Origin: Bettongia penicillata ogilbyi
Taxonomy: Eukaryota; Chordata; Mammalia; Diprotodontia; Potoroidae
Direction: 5' to 3'
NCBI GenBank assembly: GCA_023548195.1
Contig: JAJHZJ010000808.1
Location: 2,027,182 to 2,091,181 of the forward strand
DNA: 64,000 nt
Below are positions 52,197-63,004 of the stretch, piece after piece. Under the pieces are notes generated by a model. It was not told the DNA's origin. It made no database searches and saw only the letters and a program-made list of their open reading frames with translations. Made by a program: the position numbers and the translations under genes. How positions within the stretch are numbered: the first letter of the stretch is position 1; each line of letters begins with the position of its first letter.

Positions 52197-52784
52197 AGGT
52201 CTTGTCTCTTTAATGCTCCACCATAAATCTTATGACTTATGAATACATCTGTTACTGAAGAATATTTACTAAACAGAATCCATTGCAGTTCCATTAAAAA
52301 CAAACAAAAAGCAAAAAAGAATGTAATTAGGTCTGGTCTTGCTATGTAGAAACAAATAATTATGATAGTATCTGTGATAATGTATAGGATTCTACTTATA
52401 CATCACCAGCAGCCAGGAATATATTGGAGTTAGCTCAAACCAGTTCATGAGAGCTGGTTGTTAAATTTTCAGTGTAAGCATTTACACCATGAAAACTGGC
52501 AATTGCGAAAAATCAGGACTTGATTTATTGTTTGGTTGATGGTCCAGACTTAAGAAAGTAATGGAGGACATGTTAATAATTCATATTAAACTTAAAATTG
52601 TGATTTTTTTTCCTCAGAGAGCTAGTTGTTAAACATTTGCTAGCATACTACTATAAACAATCTGTGCATATGGAAAGGTTCTCTCTGATTTAAGCTTACT
52701 TTCACTATTGCAGAGCCTATTTTTCTTCTTGACTCCACCTCTGAAACATACATTGTTCAGAAAAACTCCCTTTTCTTTCCTGGT
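52197..52784. other. Repeat-poor AT-rich DNA
   Basis: No repeat family or coding signal recognised. Confidence 0.4.
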
Positions 52785-52965
52785 GACTAAACAGTGAAAA
52801 GAATATTGGATTTGACATCAAAAGACCTGGGCTGGAATCCCACCTCTGTCACTTACTACCTGACCCCGAGCAAGTCCAGCAAATTCATGGGTTTGGACTC
52901 AGGATGGATGACTCAGAGGAACTTTATAGCTTTAATGCTATGATGCTGTGACTGAAAATCAAGTG
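52785..52965 (+). mobile_element. MIR-type CORE-SINE
   Basis: 'aagacctgggctggaatccc', 'tctgtcacttactacctgac', 'atgctatgatgctgtgac'. Confidence 0.68.
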
Positions 52966-53439
52966 AGGTGACTTTAGGCTATTGTGACTCCAGAGTCCAC
53001 CACAATCAGACATTTAGAATTGTGGTTCGATATGTGTGTCATTTATTTTCCTTCTGCCCATCCTATTCCTTTCCCATTCATCTTCAGTATAGTATAAAGA
53101 CATTCTACATTTTCAGTTCGTTTGCATCCAAGTAGAGTTGAAGCCTATGTAGGAGGAAGGCATCAGGCAGGAAGTTTTCAAGGACCTTGTTTTCAGTGAT
53201 TCTGTCATCCAATATTAAATGCAATTTTGATATTAAGATAATTAAAGAATTGAACATCATGTCTGTATCACATCCAACTTTCAAGGCTTTGAAGGGTAAA
53301 CACAACTACTATAGACTACTATTCTCTAAGATCACAGGAACGGCACCTGCTTCAGAGAACTTGCCCTTTTTCACTCCGAATCCTCTCAGCATGGATGTCT
53401 TCAGTTTGTAGCATGGTATTTTGTACTGATTACAAAATC
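52966..53439. other. Unclassified non-coding DNA
   Basis: ORFs at 53105-53411 on both strands have no recognisable domain. Confidence 0.4.
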
Positions 53440-53729
53440 ATGATTTTGAACTGAAAGACACACTAGAGCCCTCTAGTCTAGCCCTCCCATCTTACAGATA
53501 TAAAAGAGATTGGACCAGATAACTTCTAAAAATCCTTTCCTGGTCTTTGAGCCTATGAAGTCCTGACTCTGACACTTGTCAGCTATGTAGTGATGCACAA
53601 GTCATGTAACTTTTCTCATCCTCAGTTTCTTCTTCTGTAAGTTGGATATAATTATGCTACCTGCCTACCACAAGTCTTATTGTATGATGCAAATGTGAAT
53701 TATCATTGTTAGCTATGATTCTACTGTGT
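53440..53729 (+). mobile_element. MIR pieces
   Basis: A reverse MIR scrap at 53440-53505 ('ctctagtctagccctcccat'). Then a forward MIR at 53560-53729: 'gtcctgactctgacacttgt', 'cctcagtttcttcttctgta', 'tcattgttagctatgattct'. Confidence 0.6.
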
Positions 53730-53959
53730 GTTCAGTTGTTTCAGCCATGTCTGAACCTTTGTGATTCCATTTGGGGGTTTTCTCGGCAGAGATACTGGGG
53801 TGGTTTGCCATTTCCTTCTCCAGTTCATTTTATAGATGAGGAAACTAAGGCAAGGGTTAAGTGACTTGTCCATGAACACAGCCAGATTTGAACTCAGGAA
53901 GATGAATTTACCTGACTCTAGGATGGGCACTCTATCTATTGTACCACCTAGCTGTCCCT
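53730..53959 (-). mobile_element. SINE-A
   Basis: 'gttcagttgtttcagccatg', 'gattccatttgggggttttc', 'gaggaaactaaggcaagggt', 'ccacctagctgtccc'. Confidence 0.9.
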
Positions 53960-53974
53960 TAATTATGAAAATGA

Positions 53975-54220
53975 ACATGGGAAACATTTACATAGTGTTT
54001 TTTAGGGTTTCTAAAACATTTTACAATTTTCTCTCATCTGATCATCCCAGCAACACTGGGAGGTAGGTACTATTATTCCCATTTTACGAATGAGAAAACG
54101 GAGGTTCATGGTGGAGATTAATTGACTTGCCCAGGGTCACACTGCTAGTAAGTGTCAGAGGACAGATTTGAACTCAACTCTTTCTGACTCCAGGTCCAGT
54201 GCTGTATTCTTCTGGCCTTT
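53975..54220 (-). mobile_element. MIR/THER CORE-SINE
   Basis: 'cccagcaacactgggaggta', 'attttacgaatgagaaaacg', 'ggtcacactgctagtaagtg'. Confidence 0.85.
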
Positions 54221-54221
54221 A

Positions 54222-54375
54222 GAAATGATCTAGGCAAATTCCCTTCATTTATAGATGAGGAAACCAAGGCCCAGAAAACTGACATGACTTGTCTAAAGTC
54301 ATGCTATTATTGCAGAACTGGGATTGGAAACCTGGTTGTCTGTCCCAAAGCCTGATGCTTTCTCCATTATACAGT
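54222..54375 (-). mobile_element. MIR CORE-SINE, core part
   Basis: 'atagatgaggaaaccaaggc', 'agaactgggattggaaacct', 'atgctttctccattatacag'. Confidence 0.72.
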
Positions 54376-54377
54376 GC

Positions 54378-54595
54378 TGGCATTTAAACAGAGCTTCTTA
54401 AAGGTTTGCAAAACAATTTATATACTCTATCTCATTTGATTCTCCCAGCAACCCTGGGAGCTAGACACATTTATAGACATGGAAACCGAGGCTGAGACAG
54501 TCACACAGTAACTGTAGGAGGCAAGAGTCTTGCTCAGGCATTCCTGATTCAGAGTCCAGCATTCTCCCCACTGCTCCAGCAAGCTGTCTGATCCT
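54378..54595 (-). mobile_element. MIR/THER CORE-SINE
   Basis: 'cttcttaaaggtttgcaaaa', 'tctcccagcaaccctgggag', 'gcattctccccactgctcca'. Confidence 0.8.
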
Positions 54596-54597
54596 TA

Positions 54598-55010
54598 GAA
54601 CAGTAATAGCAGCAGTAAGAAGAGTTGACACTTTTGTGGTCATCATTCAGTTGTTTTGGTCATGTCCAACTCTACGTAACCCCATTTGGGGCAGAGATAC
54701 TGGAGTGGTTTGTCATTTCCTTCTCCAGATCATTTTACTGATGAGAAAACTGAGGCCAGCAGGGTTAAGTGACTTGACCAGGATCACACAACTAGGAAAT
54801 GTCTGAGGTGGGATTTGAACTCATGAAGATGAGTCTTCCTGACTCCAGACCTGGCATCTATCTGCTATGGTACCACCTAGCTACCCCAAATTGACACTTA
54901 CATAGCTCTTTAAATACATTTTCATTTGACTTTTACAACAAACCACATGAAGCCAGTACTATCTTATTTTATAGATGAGGAAATAGGTTGAGAACAACCA
55001 AGTGGTTTCC
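54598..55010 (-). mobile_element. MIR/THER CORE-SINE split by SINE-A
   Basis: The outer parts are 54598-54633 and 54891-55010 ('cttttacaacaaaccacatg', 'atagatgaggaaataggttg'). They are separated by the SINE-A insertion. Confidence 0.8.
54634..54890 (-). mobile_element. SINE-A, full length with 9-bp target duplication
   Basis: 'cattcagttgttttggtcat', 'gtaaccccatttggggcaga', 'ccagcagggttaagtgactt', 'accacctagctacccc'. Perfect ttgacactt at 54625-54633 and 54891-54899. Confidence 0.96.
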
Positions 55011-55271
55011 CTTGCTACCTCTCTTGTGATGAAGAGGATGATAGAGAAGTAAGAACGTCCTATCATTGAAGATGGGGGATGGAAACTGGGTGAGTAGAAA
55101 AGTATATCATAAAAGGTGAGAAATGAATGAGAGAGAGAGAGTGAAATTGGGAGGAAGGAGGATCCCTAAAGTGAAGACAGGATGCCAGCTTAAATACGAT
55201 TAACTTCATTGTCTTTGAAATAATTGAATTCCCTGGAATTGTGTATTTTACCTGCCAAGAAGTAGATTCTC
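55011..55271. other. Unclassified non-coding DNA
   Basis: Short GA run at about 55131-55141. Nothing else. Confidence 0.4.
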
Positions 55272-55610
55272 TTTTAGGAATGGCAGTGTGGTGTGGTTGG
55301 ACTTGGAGTCTGAGGGCCCAGGTTCAAATCTCATGGAGCTCTGTCCCTTACTAGCTGTGTGACCTTGGGTAAGTCACTAGCTCTTCTGGACCTCAGTCTT
55401 CACATATGTAAAATGAAAAGGCTGGACTAGATCCTCTCTGAAGTCCCTTCCACTTTGATGGTCAGTGATCCTATGGTCTGAATTCAAATCCTGGCTTTGT
55501 CACTCTCCCCCAGAGTAACCTTGGGCAAATCATTTCACTTTTCTATGTCAAAATTTCCTTCCATGTAAAATGAGGCACTTGGACCAGATGACCTTTTCAA
55601 ACCCAGAATC
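55272..55610 (+). mobile_element. Two tandem MIR-type CORE-SINEs
   Basis: First (55272-55475): 'ctagctgtgtgaccttgggt', 'gtaaaatgaaaaggctggac', 'ccttccactttgatggtcag'. Second (55476-55610): 'gaattcaaatcctggctttg', 'aaccttgggcaaatcatttc', 'tgtaaaatgaggcacttgga'. Confidence 0.82.
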
Positions 55611-55929
55611 TGTGTTCACAGGAACTTCTCAGGAGAATATTAGGATAGAGAAAATATTTACCTACAAGTGTATTTTTCTGAATACATCCTTGCAAGGGAA
55701 AGTCTCATTTCCCAGAAAATTGTCACAAGCCCTCTCCTCCACCCTATCCCACTTCCTGTCTGATTCACAGAGCAAACTTTTGTCCACATGAACTTTGCCC
55801 ACATTTCTTTCTCCATGATCACTGTTATCCTCTCCAAAGCAGAACTATTTTGTTGATGATATTATTATCAGCTATGGCTTTGATTAGAGTAAGGAATTTC
55901 TTGTGTGGAAACTCCCTCCACCTGTTCAG
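55611..55929. other. Unclassified non-coding DNA
   Basis: A 73-codon plus ORF (55570-55791) starts in the MIR and has no recognisable domain. Confidence 0.4.
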
Positions 55930-56060
55930 ACCAGTCAGTCTGTAAATTACAGTCTTGGAGCATTGAGAAATTAAGAGTCTTACCCAGGGCTGCCTGTGTC
56001 AAAGGCAGAATTGGGACCCTGTTCTTCCTGACTCAAAAGCTAAGCATTTAACAGCTATTC
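55930..56060 (-). mobile_element. MIR core fragment
   Basis: 'tacccagggctgcctgtgtc', 'gaattgggaccctgttcttc', 'aagctaagcatttaacagct'. Confidence 0.6.
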
Positions 56061-56649
56061 CAGACTGCAGTTTCATATCACTAGAAAATCTTTCCAGATG
56101 AATGATTAAGTTTAAAAAGACCCTAAGGGTGCATATGTGTCAATATTGTTGTTGGGAAGTATTTTCCTCTCAATGTCTTGGCATTTATTCTTGTAAATCA
56201 AATTCTTTGTTCTGAGTGTGAGCACTCAGGTAATAACAGCTTTTAATTGAATTCTCGCTATGCTTCAATATCTCCAATTTTATACTATTTCTCCATCGCC
56301 ACTGGTGCTCACCATTTCAAGTTGTTGTTTCCCTATGAATGTGATTAATGAAGCAGTTATATATAACTGGAGCTTAACAGCAATTACTGGAGTATTCAGT
56401 GAGTCACCTACTCTCTCTCCTTAATTACACACAACCATTGACCAACACTGTTTTTTACTAATTTTTTTTTCTGGGACAGGGATATGTGTGGGGTGAGGGA
56501 AGAGAGAAGGAAACTCATTACATGCCTTGGTAAGGGGATAGGTAAAAGATAGATATACGTTAGATAAGGGGATAGAGAAATAGACATTTTTTCCTAAATA
56601 AAAATATGCCTGATTGCCTTTATATTTATTAAATCAAGCATTAATCACA
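56061..56649. promoter_or_regulatory. Candidate conserved enhancer (core 56130-56450)
   Basis: Repeat-free. It carries TTTTAATTGAATT at 56241-56253, GATTAATGAAG at 56343-56353, and directly next to that the perfect 16-bp palindrome CAGTTATATATAACTG (56354-56369), then CAATTACT near 56381. The cluster of homeodomain-type cores in mixed sequence is typical of developmental enhancers. Conservation is not measured. Confidence 0.42.
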
Positions 56650-56826
56650 TAATGATTTCCCCCTCAAATCCCTTGTATGTATTTTTAATTTACTTTGTGA
56701 ATGGATTGCTTTTATCCAGTAGAATAAAAGCTCTTAGAGGTCAGGGTCAGATTACTTGTTTTTGTAACACCAACATCTAGTACAGTGCTTGACATATTCG
56801 TAGATATTTAGTAAATGCCTTATCAG
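56650..56826 (+). mobile_element. L3/L2 LINE 3' end
   Basis: 'gaataaaagctcttagaggt', 'catctagtacagtgcttgac', 'gatatttagtaaatgcctta'. Confidence 0.75.
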
Positions 56827-57449
56827 TCCCAGGGAAATTTAAAAACCAAGGTAAAGAGAGGCAATCCTAGGCCCATACTTCAGAACATATAGGCCATTTA
56901 CTCCCCTCATTTTGTTTTTTTTAATTTTAATTGGCCTGATTCATGTTACCATTTTGACATTCATCTACCTCCAGTCCTTTTGTATTTCTAAATTACAAAA
57001 AGGGGACATGGAGACTCATGCTATCATGCAGGCCCAATAATTTGAGAGACTGGAATAGCTAAGACACTTTTATATGGAAAATGTTGCCTCAACTATGGTC
57101 ATCATGGTTTGGGAATAAAACATTCTCTTTCCACAAGCCCTAGGATGGAAGAGTGTAACTGAGTCAGTGGGGTGGGGGTGCCATGCTATATTTACAGGGA
57201 AATATGAGGCATGTTCCAGTTCCCCAGACACCTTGGAGTAGATCATATTTACCTGTGGGTAAGTCTTGTTTCTCTGCTGGAGAGAGGGCTTTGCTAGCTC
57301 CAGTTCCAGAGATCAATGGGAAAATAATGTTTTTTTTCCCCTCCACTTTACCCTTTTCAAAGTCTTCAGCTTCCTCTGTGATTTATGGGGAAAGCATTTT
57401 AAAAAAAACATTTGATGAAGCTTTGCCTTTGTGACTTTTTACTTTGATC
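56827..57449. other. Unclassified non-coding DNA
   Basis: Opposed short ORFs at 57164-57434 have no recognisable domain. Confidence 0.4.
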
Positions 57450-57622
57450 TTTATAGAGACATATATTTAGTGTTGGATGGAACTTTGAAGGTCATCTAGC
57501 CCAACTGCCTTACTTTACAGATGAAGAAACTGAGTCCCTTTGAGGACTCAAGCAAGGAACAAAACAGGTGGTATTTGAACTTAAGTCCTGACTCCGAATC
57601 CAGAGTGTTTTTTCTGCTGTAA
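57450..57622 (-). mobile_element. MIR-type CORE-SINE
   Basis: 'tgttggatggaactttgaag', 'gtcatctagcccaactgcct', 'cagatgaagaaactgagtcc', 'gtatttgaacttaagtcctg'. Confidence 0.75.
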
Positions 57623-57764
57623 CATGCTGTTCCTTTATTACATTTAGTTTTTATTTAAAAGTGGTTTTGAAAAAGGTTGATCATTGATTTTACACTCTAC
57701 AGCTATACACTCACATTGCGTTCCCAACCCCTCACCTCCATTTTTTAAGCTGGTACTATAGATG

Positions 57765-57960
57765 GCAAACACCAGGTAGTACAGTGGGACTGGAAGGATG
57801 TTGTACCTGAAGTTCAGAGATCTGGATTTGAATCCTGCCTCCAAACACTGACGAGAATCATGAGATAGTAGGGTAAGGTACTTTACCTCAGTTTACTTAC
57901 TTACTCCAAGGTGGCTGTGAGGAGAACACTCCACAAAACTTTAAATGCTCCAAAAATTGG
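57765..57960 (+). mobile_element. MIR/THER CORE-SINE
   Basis: 'aggtagtacagtgggactgg', 'gatttgaatcctgcctccaa', 'ggtggctgtgaggagaacac'. Then a short L3 end at about 57990-58052 ('gagcctggtacacagtaaat'). Confidence 0.7.
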
Positions 57961-58065
57961 AATTGAATGAGTTTGGATTATTATCATATGCTGTGGCTTA
58001 TCGTACCATCGGTATAGAGCCTGGTACACAGTAAATGTTTTTGACAAATGCTTCTTTAGTGGAAC

Positions 58066-59268
58066 ATCTCAATCAACAAACATTTATTAAGCACTTACTA
58101 TGTGCCAAACACTATAATAGGTGCTTGGGATACAAATTAAAAAAAAAATAAGCCAACAATTCTTACTCTCAAGAAGCTTATATTCTAATAGGAGAGACAA
58201 CAAGTTCACATGTAAGTATATAAGAATAAATATAAAGAGAATAAGCACAAATAAATACAAAGTTGTTAAATACAAGTGAGTTTGGGAGGGAGGACATTAG
58301 AAGTTGGGGTGGAGGGGGACTCAGGAAGGTGACGTAGAAGGTGACGCTTGAGCTGTGTGTCTAAGTGAGAGATTCTTGGAGGTTGAGATGATGAGGGATA
58401 ACCTCATGGGGGATGGGGGGGGCAGGGTTGGCCAATCCAAAGGCACAGACATGAGAGAGATGGAGCGTCACGTATGAGAAACAGACATGACCAGTTTGAC
58501 TGAACTGGGGATTGAATGCTAGGGAAAGAATAAAGAATAATGAGAGTGAAAAAATAAACAGAGCCAGGATGTAATGGGCTTTAAAAGCTAAACAGAGGAG
58601 TTTACATTTTGTCCTACAAGTAATAAAAAACTACTGGAGTTTCTTGACTAGGGAGTGACACAGTCAGATCTGAACTTTTGGAAAATCCCTTGGTTATTAT
58701 GTAGAGGACAGACAGGAGCGAGGATAGACAAAGTAGGGAGACCAGTTAGGAGACTATTGGAATAATTGAGAAGTGATAAGGTGATGAGAACAAATGAAAT
58801 TCAAGAGATGTGCAGGCAGCAATGGGACAATCTGAAAAACAGACTGGATATGTGAGGTGAAGAAGACAGAGGACATCTCCATCTCAACATGTCCAGAACT
58901 TATTTATACACACTTCCCACCCTGTTCAAACTTTTCCTATGTCTGTTATGAGCATGGGACACTGGAAGGGTGATAGCATTTCAACTGAGACTGGCAAATT
59001 TTGAATAGAGTGAAGTGCAGGTGTGTGTGTGTGTGTGTAAATAATTTCTTTTTTTTGACAGGTTGAGTTTGAAATGTCTATGGGACATCCAGATGAAATA
59101 TCTCATGGGCAGTTGGTGATGTAGGACTGAAGCTCGGGGAGAGAATAAGCCTGGATATATGGGTCTCTGAATGCAATGCATGAAGACAATCATTCATGGG
59201 ATAGATGATTCATGGAAGTTAAGAAGATTACCAACAAAGAGAGAAGATAAGAGGGCCCAGGATACCAC
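58066..59268 (-). pseudogene. L3/CR1 LINE, 1.2 kb, reverse transcriptase C-terminus to 3' end
   Basis: 3' end at 58066 ('caacaaacatttattaagca' on plus). Going up the minus strand: 'ggctttaaaagctaaacaga', 'aattgagaagtgataaggtg' and a conserved block WMSHRHFKLNLSK at about 59060-59110, part of open frame 58981-59193. A GT tract at 59019-59038 lies inside. Frames are broken. Dead copy. Confidence 0.85.
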
Positions 59269-60047
59269 ACACTTGAATGGGATGGTTGACCTCTTTCTGG
59301 TTTCCATCTGTGGTATTTGAGGTTCCACTGTTAACTCTCCTTTCTGCTGGTAGCTGTTCTGCATATAGTACTACTGACAGGTTCCAGGTTCATCTTTATT
59401 CTCTGGGGATAGTACTGATGTCTTCAGGGTCATCAGAGGTGGCACATGTCAACTTGATGCCAACTGTCAGAATCCATGGGGCATATGGATTGAATTCTGC
59501 CTTTTTTCTAACTGTGTAGCTGTATTGCTGGCTCCTGTCTCCCAGTTTGGGTCCCAGAAATCCCTGAATGCTTAATTATTCTGGAGCCTCCTTGCTAGTA
59601 CACTATGGTCTTCTGACTTCTAGTCCATGACATGCTTGACTGCCCTACGGCTTTCTGCTTAGAAAGCTGTAAGGCTTGAAGACTTCCTGAGCTGTAAGAC
59701 TTTAAGCCCTGTACTTAGCTTGCCCAAGCTTATCTGGCTGGTCCCTCTTCTCAGTACCCATAGGCTTCTAGGTATCCTCTCTTGTCAACCTAAACTGGTC
59801 TCTATTTCTAAACTATTGTTTGATGTGACACTTTTCCTTTCGTCTTTTCTAGAGTACATGTGTGAAAATCGAGTTGTTTTTCTCCTGTTTATTCCATTGT
59901 GACCAGAAGCCTGATGATATGATCTTAAGGGAGTTTGACCAATGTGGAAGGTGTCAGGTAAGAAATAACACAGAAATAACACTAAGGAATTCTAAGAACC
60001 ACCCTCCCCCCCACCCCCAATTAAAGTATTTACTGTAACAGAAGGTC
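59269..60047. other. Unclassified DNA, possibly an unknown repeat
   Basis: It follows the L3 without a recognisable family. ORFs of 60-80 codons on both strands lack domains. An old LTR was considered but no paired ends were found. Confidence 0.35.
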
Positions 60048-60228
60048 ATAGAATCATAGCTGAAAGACATTGTAGAGGTCACCTACACTATCTTTTTTCT
60101 TTTTACAGAAAAGGAAACTGAGTTCTAGAGAGGTTAAGAAATTTGCCCAGTCACGTAAGTCACATGTGACAAAACCAGGATATGAACTCAGGTTCTCTGA
60201 CTCTAAGTTTAGCCCCTTTCCCACCCCT
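60048..60228 (-). mobile_element. MIR-type CORE-SINE
   Basis: 'ggtcatagaatcatagctga', 'aaggaaactgagttctagag', 'gatatgaactcaggttctct'. Confidence 0.78.
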
Positions 60229-60761
60229 TGGGCTGTGTAGTAAGGGAAAGAACGGATGAGGGTAGCGATAGGCAGGAAAAATGTGATAGGTAGGGAAAGG
60301 GTTTCTAAGTCAAATGTGATAAATTCAATCCAACACTTTTCAGGAGTATTGGGTTGTTAGAGGTATGAGCAAAATTTGTGCAACTTTAGCCTTGAAAGAT
60401 GGCTGGTGGTGAGAAAGCTAGTAGACTAGTTAAGAAAAGGTCGTACTACATCTGTTATGGCATGACTATGGTTTGTTTACTGGAGAGTGGTGGCCTTGAA
60501 AGGGCAGTAGGATTAGGCAAGAAGAAAATGCCAGTAGGACAAGTGTTAGACGTTGTCTCTAGATGACTCTGTGGTAACAAAGAAGGTAATTAATGGAGAG
60601 GACTCCCAAAAGCTCAGTTTTGAGGCTACGAAGTTCTGAGCATTGTCTAACCGAGCTAACTTTGACCTTCTTTTCAGTGGCATCTCTTGATGATGGCCAT
60701 TGTTTAACTGACCTCCTGCCGAGCCACCACAACTACTTTAGTAGATATTGTCTCCATAGTA
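60229..60761. other. Unclassified non-coding DNA
   Basis: No repeat family or coding signal recognised. Confidence 0.4.
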
Positions 60762-60920
60762 ATTACTCAATAAACCTTTATTAAGTGCCTACTATGTGTC
60801 AGGCACTGTGCACTGGGGGTAGGTACAAAAAAAAGGCAAAAGACAGACCCCACTTCCAGTCTAAAGGGGGAGACAATGAATACAAATATATATGAAACAA
60901 ACTACCATATAGCAGACCTT
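60762..60920 (-). mobile_element. L3/CR1 LINE 3' end
   Basis: 'aataaacctttattaagtgc', 'ctactatgtgtcaggcactg', 'gtctaaagggggagacaatg'. Close to consensus. Confidence 0.85.
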
Positions 60921-62240
60921 GCCAAAAGTCGCAAAAGAAGGTCAAAGGGTCAAAGTTCACAAGATGCCAAAGTAAAGATGCAAAGATGCATGTTCACAGA
61001 GTGACTCTATCTAAGTGGAGAGGCTGAGGAGCCTGCTCTGAGGAAAATTAGAATGCCTTGGGGAGGCCTTGGGGCATGTGTAGATATTCTGTAATGGATT
61101 CTGATCTGCTAACTAGTGATGAGGAGCTGGCTCATGGCCACTTGGTCATGGAGCTGGAAGTTGAGGTGGCTGCCTCATCCATGCTTGGTTTGGTTCTTAG
61201 TTTGGCCCCTTTACCGTGAGTTTCTGGTGAGAGACACTGCTGCAAGTGGAGAGGCCATGGGAAATGGAAAGTCCTTGACCTCTGTTTTTTGGTTGTTTTT
61301 CCTGTTCTAGGTGAGGTAACTGCAGACTGTCAAATTTTGAGAGGTCAGGAGAGGGGACTCCAGGAATCCCAGTATCCTGGGATCCCAGTTTCCCTATCCA
61401 TGCTGCTGAGTTTATCAACCAATTGAAAAAGACTGGTCTTAGTCATGTGGTTGGCAGACTAGATAGCGACAGTTACAGAATGTCTGTTCAAGGCACTTGT
61501 GTTTCATATCATCAGGACTTCCCCCAAAGCAGTCTTCTCAGCCTCTTTACATACAGAAACATAATCAGAGGCACTCTGTACTCTGCACATGTGCCAATCC
61601 CTGATACAAAAGAAAGGAAACACAAGAAAGATAAGCAAGGTAGTCAGCTTTCCTCCTCCCCTTCCTCCCTTCTCCCCCACCCACTTCTCCCAGCTAGCCT
61701 GGTTAAGTCTTCTGGCACCTGGGACCAGCCACCATGTGGTCCAATAACCATGACACCAAGCTACAGAAAGGACCTCATCCTTCCTTACCTATTGTTATTA
61801 TCTATCACATCTTGCTGCCTAGAGAGCCTCAGGTAGAAAGTCATTTGAAAACTGCCTTCTCTTTAAAAGGTTCTCTGAGCCCTCAGATCTTCCAGACTCT
61901 AAGCCAATCTGGGAACTCTCAGCAATTAGTTATTTATGTACTCCAAAATTTCCGTATGATTGTCTAGGAGCAGCTCTCTGTTCGTGCTCCAAGAAATGAC
62001 CATGGGGAGCATGGGTGGGGAGGGAGCTGGGGGCTGAGAGAGTATTCCATGAAGCTTGGGGAAAAGGGAAGAAGATCCATTGCCTGTCAGAAGGCTGAAG
62101 CATTCTAGTGTTCTGTCTCCCACATTCCTAGCAAATTTTCTATTTTAGCCAACAGTACTCCACCCACCCCTTCATCACGATTGGAGAGCTGGATTTAGAA
62201 ATAGTGGAAGCCCCTAAATAGAGAATCGACATTATTGCAC
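60921..62240. other. Repeat-poor DNA with the longest non-repeat ORF
   Basis: A 137-codon plus ORF (61423-61836) has no domain, signal peptide or family that I recognise, and overlaps another frame at 61734-61967. I do not call it a gene. No repeat recognised. Confidence 0.35.
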
Positions 62241-62660
62241 AAGGGAAAAGAGCTGGCTGGGAGAGAATGTTTGTTTGCCATTCTCTCTAAGAGCAAAAAC
62301 ATCCCATCCCAGGTTTGCAGGAAGAGTGCAGCTTCGCTTGTAATTACATGTATGTTTGGGTTACTTAATGTAGTTGCTTTGAGTGAAATCGTGTGGCTCA
62401 GGGTTGGTAATGATGCTAATGAAGTTATACAGTGGGAGAAGATTATGCTCTGCAGCATGGAAAATAAACATCTTGGGCTTTGCCTCAGTGTTTATCTTCA
62501 ATAAATACTTCAGCTTTGCCTCCGTAATTATCTCCCCACTGCAAACTGTTATCCAGTCACAACGGTTAATTCCATTAACATTACTGCTTAAATACATCCT
62601 CTTGGTGTTGAAGAGATCACTTGCAGTTGGGTAAACCTTCAGGGTCTCATGTAATTTTGA
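62241..62660. promoter_or_regulatory. Candidate conserved enhancer with paired-homeodomain site
   Basis: Repeat-free block. It contains the palindrome TGTAATTACA (62339-62348), GCTAATGAAG (62415-62424), CGTAATTATC (62523-62532) and TAATTCCATTA (62567-62577). The last is an exact TAAT-N3-ATTA site, the dimer site bound by paired-class homeodomains. The sequence is rich in mixed 8-12-mers with few simple runs. Open frames here (62195-62634) overlap in all frames and are not genes. Confidence 0.48.
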
Positions 62661-62702
62661 AATTAAAAAGAGAAAGTAAATTACTCATACATATCTATAT
62701 GT

Positions 62703-62845
62703 GTGTAACATATATATATACACACACATACACACATGTGTATATACATACACATATGCACACAGAACCAGAGAGAAAAAGAGAAACAGAGATAGGGAGA
62801 GAGACAGAGGAGACAGACAGAGAGACAGACAGAGAGAGAGAATGG
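62703..62845. repeat. (TA)n/(CA)n then (GA)n compound tract
   Basis: TATA/CACA to about 62765, then AGAGAAA and GACAGA/GAGA repeats. ORFs on both strands here (62621-62958) are its translations. Confidence 0.92.
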
Positions 62846-63004
62846 TACTGTTCAATTGTTTTAGTTGCATCCAACTCATGGTGAACCCATTTGGAGTTTT
62901 CTTGGCAAAGATACTCGAGTGGTTTGCCATTTCCTTCTTCAGTTCATTTTACAGTTGAGGTAACTGAGGCAAATAAGGTTAAGTGATTTGTCTAGGGTCA
63001 TACT
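62846..63004 (-). mobile_element. SINE-A, head truncated
   Basis: 'gttcaattgttttagttgca', 'gtgaacccatttggagtttt', 'actcgagtggtttgccattt', 'gaggtaactgaggcaaataa'. The tRNA-related head is missing, and the A/G tail side abuts the GA tract. Confidence 0.87.

Noticed and set aside
59269..60047. Possible endogenous retrovirus LTR
   Set aside because: No TG...CA ends, no polyA signal in the right place and no second copy in the window. I also saw no gag, pol or env reading anywhere.
61423..61836. 137-codon ORF as a gene
   Set aside because: No domain, no signal peptide, no splice or promoter context, and another frame overlaps it. Chance ORFs of this size occur in 64 kb.
10112..63004. tRNA genes from the SINE heads
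   Set aside because: The A/B-box-like heads belong to SINEs. None has a full cloverleaf with anticodon arm.
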